A DNA stretch of 29,519 nucleotides, from NCBI GenBank assembly GCA_044433305.1, contig JAWXTS010000013.1, positions 1 through 29,519 of the forward strand. The letters are read 5' to 3'. Shown piece after piece: positions 16,070-23,800 of this stretch. The notes under the pieces are model-generated. The model had not been told where the DNA came from. It made no database searches and saw only the letters and a program-made list of their open reading frames with translations. How positions within the stretch are numbered: the stretch's first letter is position 1; every line of letters begins with the position of its first letter. A program made the position numbers and the translations under genes. The stretch comes from JAWXTS01 sp044433305. GTDB lineage: Bacteria; Bacteroidota; Bacteroidia; Bacteroidales; Rikenellaceae.

Positions 16070-16651
16070 ATGAAAAAACTTCTACTATCAATTTTTGCAC
16101 TATGTGCAATTTCGAGCATCAGTTTTGCTCAAGATTTTCGCTTTGGCCCCAAAGTGGGTGTCAGCATGTCATCCCTGTCTATTGACGATATAGAGGGCTA
16201 TGATCTGGACAAGGACATGAGAACATCGCTGCAATTTGGTGTTTTCACAAAGGTTCAACTTTCACCATGGATTGCCCTTCAGGCTGAGGTGCTCTACTCT
16301 ATGCAGGGTGCAAAACTAAAATGGAAAGATGAGGACAATAGTTACAGCAGCAAGATGAAGCTAAACTACATCACCATTCCTATCCTTGCCAAGTTGTATA
16401 TGTATGAAGGCGTGTTCTTTGAGGCAGGTCCTCAGGTGGCTTTCTTGGTTAAGAAAGATGCCGACGGCGCATTGGCAGACCAAGATATAGATTACAGAAC
16501 GACAGACCTTGATATCGCCTTGGGCCTTGGTTATGAATTTGACATGGGACTTATGGTGGGTGGCCGCTATAATATAGGTGCCATAGACGTTATTAAAGAT
16601 GTCAAATCTAAGAATGGCGTGATTCAAATATACGCTGGCTGGGAGTTCTAA
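16070..16651 (+). CDS. Small outer-membrane beta-barrel (porin-family) protein
   Basis: This 193-residue protein begins with a signal peptide (MKKLLLSIFALCAISSISFA, cut before QDF). The mature part alternates polar and hydrophobic residues in short strands (FGPKVGVSMSSLSI, ALQAEVLYSMQGAKL, ITIPILAKLYMYEG, FFEAGPQVAFLV, LDIALGLGYEFDMG, LMVGGRYNIG) and ends IQIYAGWEF with a terminal aromatic residue, the outer-membrane assembly signal. It has the form of the OMP_b-brl_2 / PorT-like barrels common in Bacteroidota, predicted to have about eight strands. Its ligand or job is unknown. I see no TAnnTTTG element in the 78-base gap upstream, so it may depend on the promoter of the EEP-family gene. Confidence 0.82.
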   Translation: MKKLLLSIFALCAISSISFAQDFRFGPKVGVSMSSLSIDDIEGYDLDKDMRTSLQFGVFTKVQLSPWIALQAEVLYSMQGAKLKWKDEDNSYSSKMKLNYITIPILAKLYMYEGVFFEAGPQVAFLVKKDADGALADQDIDYRTTDLDIALGLGYEFDMGLMVGGRYNIGAIDVIKDVKSKNGVIQIYAGWEF

Positions 16652-16700
16652 GAGCCTCTAAGTAGCTGGCCTAGAGCTAGGCTATACTGTTAAACAAATA

Positions 16701-16747
16701 AAAAGATAATCGACGGGGTAACAAACCTTGGTCGATTTTCTTTTTTT
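16701..16747 (+). terminator. Intrinsic terminator after the beta-barrel gene
   Basis: AAAAGATAATCGAC at 16701-16714 pairs with GTCGATTTTCTTTT starting at 16731, a 7-bp stem plus a second block of about 6 bp across one T-T mismatch. It is followed by a run of T to 16747. It separates the barrel gene from nrnA. Confidence 0.8.
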
Positions 16748-16761
16748 GGTAACTTTTCTAT

Positions 16762-16769
16762 TATATTTG
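16762..16769 (+). promoter_or_regulatory. Putative -7 element of nrnA
   Basis: TATATTTG matches TAnnTTTG. Transcription would start near 16773, which places the in-frame TTG at 16772 at or before the start site and supports the ATG at 16790 as the true start. TTTGG at 16745-16749 lies 13 bases upstream, closer than a standard -33 box. Confidence 0.55.
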
Positions 16770-16789
16770 TATTGAATAGAATTGAAGAG

Positions 16790-17821
16790 ATGATTATAGA
16801 CCGCACACAGTTAGAGAAACTGTCCGAGATAACCAGTGACTCTAGCAAAAATATCCTGCTATTTGTACACTACAACCCCGACGGTGATGCCGTAGGTTCT
16901 GCTACGTGTCTTAGCCGCTTGCTTAAGAAAGATGGACATTCGGTGGAGATTATTGCTCCGAACAACTTCCCAGATTTCATGAAGTGGATGCCCGACTCTG
17001 AGGATATAATAATCTTCCGTGATAATGTAGAAAAGGCAACGCAGGTTATTGCTGAGGCCGAGATAATCATTCTTATGGACTTTAATCAGACCAGCAGGCT
17101 CGAAGATATAGAGAGCTATATCGTGGCCAACACCACTGCCAAAAGGGTGCTGATAGACCACCACTTGATGCCTCCGCCTGATTTTGATGTTACCTTCTCG
17201 TTCCCTGAGTGCTGCTCGACATCGTATTTGCTGTACGAGATAATAGTGGCGATGGGGCATCTAGATTTGATAGATGCTCAGATGGCAACATCCCTATATA
17301 CTGGTATAATGACAGACACGGGCAACTTTAGCTTTGGTAATCTTACTCCCGAGCTGTTCAAGTGTGTGGCAACATTAATAGAAAAAGGAATTAATATCCC
17401 TGAGATAAACCGCCAGATTTATAACACCTATTCTAAGGACCGCATACGTCTTATGGGTTTTTGTCTAAACGACAAGATGGTGATAAAGGACAAGTATAAT
17501 GTGGCTTACATATCGCTGACCGAAAGAGAGATGCGCAAGTATAACTTTAAGCAAGGCGATAGCGAGGGCTTTGTTAATATTCCTCTTTCAATCGCTGGTA
17601 TGGTCATGTCGGCTCTGTTTACCGAGACAAGGAACACCATACGTATATCGTTGCGCTCACGCGGAGATATAGATGTCAACCTGTTTGCGCGCAAGTACTT
17701 CAATGGTGGCGGACATAAGAATGCTGCTGGTGCTCGCTCCACAGACTCGCTGCTTAAAACAATAGACCGCTTTGAGAAAGGTCTAGAGGATTTCTTTGGA
17801 GAGAGGGAATCTGAGAAATAA
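16790..17821 (+). CDS. DHH-family phosphoesterase, NrnA-like (nanoRNase / pAp phosphatase)
   Basis: The protein has 343 residues from the ATG at 16790. NrnA-type enzymes degrade 2-5-nucleotide RNA and, in many bacteria, also dephosphorylate 3'-phosphoadenosine 5'-phosphate. The DHH domain has H27 with NPDGDAVGS (D31, D33), D97 in MDFNQ, DHH at 123-125, and D176 in TDTGNF. The C-terminal DHHA1 domain has GGGHKNAAG at 306-314. All metal-binding residues are present. A TTG 18 bases upstream would add six residues but overlaps the predicted transcription start. RecJ is excluded by size. The gene is alone between two terminators. I leave the symbol blank because the substrate range cannot be read from sequence, though nrnA is the closest name. 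Confidence 0.9.
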   Translation: MIIDRTQLEKLSEITSDSSKNILLFVHYNPDGDAVGSATCLSRLLKKDGHSVEIIAPNNFPDFMKWMPDSEDIIIFRDNVEKATQVIAEAEIIILMDFNQTSRLEDIESYIVANTTAKRVLIDHHLMPPPDFDVTFSFPECCSTSYLLYEIIVAMGHLDLIDAQMATSLYTGIMTDTGNFSFGNLTPELFKCVATLIEKGINIPEINRQIYNTYSKDRIRLMGFCLNDKMVIKDKYNVAYISLTEREMRKYNFKQGDSEGFVNIPLSIAGMVMSALFTETRNTIRISLRSRGDIDVNLFARKYFNGGGHKNAAGARSTDSLLKTIDRFEKGLEDFFGERESEK

Positions 17822-17842
17822 TTTTTTTATTTTTTTGCTAAT

Positions 17843-17875
17843 AAAAAAGCCGTAGGAGTTTCCTACGGCTTTTTT
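17843..17875. terminator. Two-way terminator between nrnA-like gene and pckA
   Basis: A perfect 15-bp stem (17843-17857 with 17861-17875) carries the core AGCCGTAGGA/TCCTACGGCT, a GTT loop, and A and T runs at the two outer ends. It can end both convergent transcripts. Confidence 0.93.
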
Positions 17876-17895
17876 CGTATATGTTGTAATGTGAA

Positions 17896-19500
17896 TTACA
17901 ATTTTGGACCTGCATTAACAAGAGCTTTACCAGTCTCGTTACCTGTGAACTTAGCAAAGTTTTTGATGAAACGACCTGCCAAATCCTCTGCCTTAGGAGT
18001 CCACTCGCTAGCGTCAGCGTAAGTGTCACGTGGGTCAAGGATAGCTGGATCAACTCCTGGAAGAGCCGTAGGAACTTTGAAGTCAAAGTAAGGGATAGAT
18101 TTAGTCTCAGCAGTATCGATAGAGCCATCAAGGATAGCGTCGATAATACCACGAGTATCTTTGATAGAGATACGTTTGCCAGTACCATTCCAACCTGTGT
18201 TAACAAGGTAAGCGTGAGCACCAACAGCCTCCATTTTCTTAACTAGCTCCTCACCGTATTTAGTTGGGTGTAGAGAAAGGAAAGCTGCGCCGAAGCAAGC
18301 AGAGAAAGTTGGAGTTGGCTCAGTGATACCGCGCTCAGTACCAGCAAGCTTAGCTGTAAATCCAGATAGGAAGTAGTATTGAGTTTGCTCTGGAGTCAAG
18401 ATAGAAACTGGAGGCAATACACCAAATGCATCAGCAGAAAGGAAGATAACTTTCTTAGCAGCTGGAGCTTTAGATACTGGAGTTACGATGTTGTCGATGT
18501 GGTAGATAGGGTAAGAAACACGAGTGTTCTCAGTAACTGATTTGTTATCGAAGTCGATTTTGCCGTCAGCAGCAACAGTTACGTTCTCTAGAAGAGCGTC
18601 ACGTTTGATAGCGTTCCAGATATCTGGCTCGTTCTCTTGGCTAAGGTTGATAACTTTAGCGTAGCAACCACCCTCGAAGTTGAAGACACCCTCGTCGTCC
18701 CAACCGTGCTCATCGTCACCGATAAGTTGACGTTTTGGGTCAGTTGAAAGAGTTGTTTTACCTGTTCCAGAAAGACCGAAGAAGATAGCAGTCTCACCAG
18801 CCTCGTTAGTGTTTGCAGAGCAGTGCATAGAAGCCATACCTTGCAATGGAAGAAGATAGTTCATGTAAGAGAACATACCTTTTTTCATCTCACCACCATA
18901 CCAGCTGTTAAGGATGATTTGCATTTTTGAAGTAAGGTTGAATACAACAGCAGTCTCAGAGTTTAGACCAAGCTCAGCGTAGTTCTCAACTTTAGCTTTA
19001 GATGCGTTCATTACAACGAAATCAGGCTCGCCATAGCTTGCAAGTTCCTCTTCTGTTGGACGGATGAACATATTTTTTACGAAGTGAGCTTGCCATGCAA
19101 CCTCCATGATGAAACGGATTTTCAAACGAGAGTTCTCGTTAGCACCGCAGAATGTATCTACTACATAAAGACGTTTGTTAGAAAGCTCTTTAGTCGCGAT
19201 GTCTAGAAGAACATCCCAAGTCTTGGTAGAAACTGGTTTGTTGTCATTCTTGTACTCGTCAGAAGTCCACCAGATAGTATCTTTGGTAGTCTCGTCCATT
19301 ACGAAGAATTTGTCTTTAGGAGAACGACCTGTGTAAACACCAGTCATTACGTTAACAGCACCCATTTCTGTTTCTTGACCTTTCTCAAAGCCTTCTAGTG
19401 CAGGGTTAGTCTCTTCTGCAAAAAGTTGCTCGTAAGATGGGTTGTGTACAATTTCTGTTGCACCAGAAATACCGTACTTGCTCAAATCAATTGTTGACAT
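17896..19500 (-). CDS. pckA: Phosphoenolpyruvate carboxykinase (ATP-type)
   Basis: This enzyme interconverts oxaloacetate plus ATP with PEP, CO2 and ADP. In succinate-producing Bacteroidota it is known to run in the carboxylating direction. The 534-residue length fits the ATP family. Active-site residues can be placed against E. coli PckA: R59, Y201, K207, H226, K248 in the P-loop GLSGTGKTT (242-250), D263 in IGDDEHGWDD, and R326 in NTRVSYP. FNFEGGCYAK follows. I chose the ATG at 19500 (MSTIDLSKYG). A TTG 48 bases upstream would add MWLENKDLV..., but it lies inside the -7 element. Codon bias is strong, suggesting high expression. The gene is alone and convergent with the nrnA-like gene. Confidence 0.98.
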   Translation of the reverse strand: MSTIDLSKYGISGATEIVHNPSYEQLFAEETNPALEGFEKGQETEMGAVNVMTGVYTGRSPKDKFFVMDETTKDTIWWTSDEYKNDNKPVSTKTWDVLLDIATKELSNKRLYVVDTFCGANENSRLKIRFIMEVAWQAHFVKNMFIRPTEEELASYGEPDFVVMNASKAKVENYAELGLNSETAVVFNLTSKMQIILNSWYGGEMKKGMFSYMNYLLPLQGMASMHCSANTNEAGETAIFFGLSGTGKTTLSTDPKRQLIGDDEHGWDDEGVFNFEGGCYAKVINLSQENEPDIWNAIKRDALLENVTVAADGKIDFDNKSVTENTRVSYPIYHIDNIVTPVSKAPAAKKVIFLSADAFGVLPPVSILTPEQTQYYFLSGFTAKLAGTERGITEPTPTFSACFGAAFLSLHPTKYGEELVKKMEAVGAHAYLVNTGWNGTGKRISIKDTRGIIDAILDGSIDTAETKSIPYFDFKVPTALPGVDPAILDPRDTYADASEWTPKAEDLAGRFIKNFAKFTGNETGKALVNAGPKL

Positions 19501-19545
19501 TCTTAAAATTTTTATAATTAATACTAAGTCTTTATTTTCCAGCCA

Positions 19546-19553
19546 CAAATATA
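19546..19553 (-). promoter_or_regulatory. Putative -7 element of pckA
   Basis: On the minus strand this reads TATATTTG, a full match to TAnnTTTG, giving a leader of about 40 bases before the pckA ATG. I do not see a -33 TTTG at 19-21 bases; a CAAA (TTTG on the minus strand) lies about 32 bases away. Confidence 0.5.
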
Positions 19554-19676
19554 GAAATAATTTTCGATTGTTATATCACTAACAGCAAATATTTACTGTT
19601 TTTTAACACTATTTTTCAAAAATCGCTCCAACTTCAAAACTTGTGTCGTATTTTTACCCTCTAAAATCACTTTTCT

Positions 19677-20801
19677 ATGGCTGGATTGTATATTCATATC
19701 CCTTATTGCAAGAGCATGTGTGTCTATTGTGACTTCCACTCTTGCGTTGCTTTGTCGAGTTTAGAGCCTATGATTGAGGCCCTAAAGAAAGAGATGACTC
19801 TTCGTAGAGATTATATAAAGGGGCAAGATGTAGATACTATATATATAGGTGGGGGTACTCCGTCCTTGTGTACTGCAAAACAGATAGAAGGCTTGGTGAA
19901 TCATGCTTCGAGTTTGTGGAATACTAAGAATTGTGTTGAGATTACCATGGAAGCTAATCCAGACGATTTGAGTGTGGAGTATTTGCGCGAGTTACGCTCT
20001 GTTGGTATTAACCGATTGAGTATAGGTATTCAGTCGTTTGATGATAAGGTGCTGAAGTTTCTGCGTCGCCGCCATGGTGCAAAGGCTGCCATGGATAGTG
20101 TGGCTATGGCAAGGCAGGCAGGGTTCGATAATATATCCATAGACCTTATATATGGTATACCCGATATGAGTATCGCTCAGTGGCAGCATAGCTTAGATGT
20201 GGCTGTGGGGCTTGGCGTAGAGCATATCTCGGCTTATCACCTTACCGTGGAAGAGGGCACTCCTCTGGATACGCTAGTCGAGCAGGGCAAGGTGAATTTG
20301 GTTTCTGAGCAGGACAGTCAGGATCAATTTGAGATGTTGCGCTCACAGCTAGAGAGGGCTGGCATCGAGCAGTATGAAATATCTAATTATGCGCGCTTGG
20401 GACGCGAGTCTAAGCACAATAGCAGTTATTGGCATGGTATACATTATATAGGTATAGGTCCGGGTGCTCACTCGTATGATGGAGCCTCGCGTAGGTGGAA
20501 CTTGCCCGACAATCAGTTGTATATGGACTGTCTAGCGCAAGAGCTTAGCTATCAAACAGAAGAGCTTACGCCCACCATGCAGTATGATGAATATATAATG
20601 ACGGCCCTGCGCACAACTCGTGGAATCGACTATCAAGACATGGAAAATAAATTAGGGGCACATAAATTGCAACTATTAAAAAAGTCGGCAAAACCCTTGC
20701 TCGACGATGGGTTATTGGAGTCAACAGAGCGCGGATGTGCCGTATCACGGTCAAAACTAATGATATGCGATATGATAATAGCTGAACTTTTTGAGGTCTA
20801 A
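19677..20801 (+). CDS. hemW: Radical SAM heme chaperone HemW
   Basis: This 374-residue protein belongs to the HemN/HemW radical SAM family. The N-terminal PYCKSMCVYCDFHS gives the Fe-S cluster cysteines C11, C15 and C18. The CDF ending marks HemW, a heme-binding chaperone, rather than HemN, the oxygen-independent coproporphyrinogen oxidase. GGGTPS at 58-63, the SAM-side NRLSIGIQSF and ISAYHLTVEEGTPL are all typical, and the HemW C-terminal domain is present. No TAnnTTTG promoter is seen in the 176-base gap from pckA; TATTTTTA at 19649 is one base off. Codon use is less biased than in pckA or the glycogen gene (more AGG and ATA), consistent with modest expression. Confidence 0.92.
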   Translation: MAGLYIHIPYCKSMCVYCDFHSCVALSSLEPMIEALKKEMTLRRDYIKGQDVDTIYIGGGTPSLCTAKQIEGLVNHASSLWNTKNCVEITMEANPDDLSVEYLRELRSVGINRLSIGIQSFDDKVLKFLRRRHGAKAAMDSVAMARQAGFDNISIDLIYGIPDMSIAQWQHSLDVAVGLGVEHISAYHLTVEEGTPLDTLVEQGKVNLVSEQDSQDQFEMLRSQLERAGIEQYEISNYARLGRESKHNSSYWHGIHYIGIGPGAHSYDGASRRWNLPDNQLYMDCLAQELSYQTEELTPTMQYDEYIMTALRTTRGIDYQDMENKLGAHKLQLLKKSAKPLLDDGLLESTERGCAVSRSKLMICDMIIAELFEV

Positions 20802-20834
20802 ATTGCATTTTTTGGAATAAAATCAGTATATTTG
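20802..20834 (+). promoter_or_regulatory. Putative promoter of the glycogen fusion gene
   Basis: TATATTTG at 20827-20834 is a full match to the -7 element, and ATTG at 20802-20805 lies 21 bases upstream, within the allowed spacing. It overlaps the end of hemW. The leader would be about 37 bases. Confidence 0.6.
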
Positions 20835-20876
20835 CCGAATACGCCTGTAATTATTTAGAATTAAAAGTATTTAACT

Positions 20877-23800
20877 ATGGATAAAGTAACTAACAAATCC
20901 CTAGCCCTAGACTATCTTTTTGAGGTCAGCTGGGAGATTTGTAATAAGGTTGGCGGTATACATACCGTCATTGCAACAAAAGCCCTTACAGTAGTAAACC
21001 AGCTTCATGATAATTATATTCTGATTGGACCTGACCTTCAAAATGAAAGCGAGAACTATGAGTTCGATGAGGATCCAAAACTTCTTAAAGAGTGGCGTCA
21101 GACCCTATATAATGAGGGTGTCAGAGTCAGGATTGGTCGTTGGAAAATCAAAGGCAGCCCAATCGCAGTGCTGGTTGACTTTAACAGTTTCTTCCCCGCA
21201 AAAGACGATGTTCTAACCTTCCTTTGGGAAAATTACAAAGTAGATAGTATTAGTGGTCAATGGGACTATATCGAGCCTGTTATCTTTGGATATGCAGCGG
21301 GCAAGGTTATCGAAAGTTATACTAGGAATTTCTGCACTCCAGATAAGAAAATCGCTGCTCACTTCCACGAATGGATGACAGCTAGCGGTGGACTTTACCT
21401 TCGCAAGAGTGCTCCATACGTGGCAGGCGTATTCACAACACACGCAACAGTGATGGGACGTTGTATTGCAGGTAATGGACTACCTCTATATGGCGAACTT
21501 GAAAACTTTGATACAGACGAACTATCTCGTCGCTTTGGTGTTATTGCCAAACATTCGCTAGAGAAAATCGCGGCTAATGAATATGACTGTTTCGCGACAG
21601 TTAGTGATTTGACAGCCAATGAGTGTAAGTACTTGCTTTCACGCGAGGTTAGCCTCGTTACACCAAACGGATTTGAAAACGACTTCGTATGGCCAGAGAA
21701 AGAGTACAAAGCAAAACGCAAGGCCGCTTCAGCACAAATGATAAAAGTTGCTGAGGCTTGCCTAGGTGTTAAATACGATAAAAAACCTCTTATAGTTGGT
21801 ACTAGCGGCCGCTATGAGTTTAAGAATAAGGGTATAGATGTCTTTATTGACTCTATGATAGATCTAGCCAACAACTACACTGGCAAACGCCCTATTCTAG
21901 CATATATTACCGTTCCGGCAGGCAATGTAGGTCCTCGTAAAGACCTTGCAAACTACCTTAAAGACGCTACAAGCGGTATCGATGCTTCTGTCATCAGAAA
22001 CACTTCTCATTATTTGGCAGAGCCTCAGTGGGATCCAACAATCAACAGAATTAAAGACTCACGCCTTGCAGACCCTAATAGCCCTGTACAGCTTATGTTT
22101 GTGCCTTGCTACCTAAACGGTAACGACGGTATTTTCGATAAGCCTTACTACGAGCTACTTGCAGGTATGGATATTTCTATATTCCCTTCTTACTATGAGC
22201 CTTGGGGTTATACACCTCTAGAGAGCGTTGCCTTCTCTATCCCTACCATCACCACTACACTAGCAGGTTTTGGTCTATGGGTTAATGAGAGCGACGAGCA
22301 TCTAGGTGTAGACGTTATCGAGCGCACAGACACAAACGATGCTCAGGTTGTTGAGCAGTTGAGCAGTGCTATCGAGCGTTATGCCCTAATGTCAGATGCT
22401 AAATATAAGAAAGCTATGGCATCGGCTAAAGAAATTTCAAACACAGCCCTTTGGGTTAACCTATTTGATAAATATGTAGAAGCTTATACTATGGCAATCG
22501 AATCAATGAAAGAACGCACCAATCGTGATGTTTACGATGGTGGTGGAAATTACAATGAGCAAATCAACTTTGTTCGTCAACAGCTTGTAAGTAACAAGCC
22601 AACGTGGACTCGCCTTATGGTAGAGCGTGATGTACCTGAAAGACTTCAGCCACTAGAGGAACTATCGAACAACTTATGGTGGTCATGGACTCCAGAGGCC
22701 TATGCTCTTTATGAGTATATTGATAAAGACCTATGGTTGCAATGTTTGAAAAATCCTATCGACTTCCTTGATAAGTTGCCTTTTGCTCGTTTGCGCGAGG
22801 TGGCAGAGGATGGCCAGTTCCTTGAGATGATGGATAGCGTATATGCTATGTTTACTGCATATATGGCTGAGAAAAAAGAAACCGTAGATCCTAAGATTGC
22901 TTACTTCAGCATGGAGTACGGTCTAAATAACTCACTTAAGATTTACTCTGGTGGTCTAGGTATCTTGGCTGGTGACTACCTTAAAGAGGCTAGTGACAAG
23001 AACGTTCCTATGGTTGCCGTAGGTCTTCTTTACCGCTACGGTTACTTCACTCAGAAACTTTCTGCTTCAGGTCAGCAAGAGGCTAGCTATGAGGCTCAAA
23101 ACTTCTTGAAGCTGCCTATCACCCCTGTTCGTGATGCTGAGGGTAACTGGGTTTCAATAAAAGTTGCTATGCCAGGTCGTGATGTTATTGCTCGCGTATG
23201 GCGTTGTGATGTTGGTCGTACAGAGCTTTATCTTCTTGATACAGACCACGATTTGAACATGCAAGACGACCGTTCTATAACTTACCACCTATATGGCGGT
23301 AGCTGGGACAACCGTCTTAAACAAGAGATTATCTTGGGTATCGGTGGTATCCGCGTACTTAAGGCTTTGAACATCAAATCAGATGTTTATCACTGTAATG
23401 AGGGTCACGCAGCCTTTATCAGCATAGAGCGTATCCGCAATCTTATCGAGGGTTATAACTTGTCATTTAGCGAGGCTATGGAGGTTGTTCGTTCATCTTC
23501 GTTGTTCACAACTCATACACCGGTGCCAGCAGGACATGATGCTTTCGACGAGTCTATGATACGTCAATATATGTCTCACTACCCAGATCGCTTGGGTATC
23601 ACTTGGGAGCAGTTTATCAACCTTGGTAAAACAAACCCTCAAGACCCTAACGAGAAATACTCGATGAGCTTCTTGGCATGTAACCTTTCTCAAGAGGTTA
23701 ACGGTGTTAGCTGGTTGCACGGTGAGGTAAGTAAAGATATTCTTGGTGGAATGTGGCCAGGATACTTCAAGGACGAGCTACATATTGGCTACGTTACTAA

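Noticed and set aside
16772..16789. TTG start six codons before the nrnA-like ATG
   Set aside because: It coincides with the predicted transcription start after TATATTTG, and the ATG at 16790 gives a normal family length.
19501..19548. N-terminal extension of PEP carboxykinase (16 residues from a TTG)
   Set aside because: The TTG lies inside the -7 element and the extension does not resemble the family; MSTIDLSKYG is a natural start.
20566..20808. Small minus-strand gene at the end of hemW
   Set aside because: It lies almost wholly antisense to hemW and has no promoter or family features.
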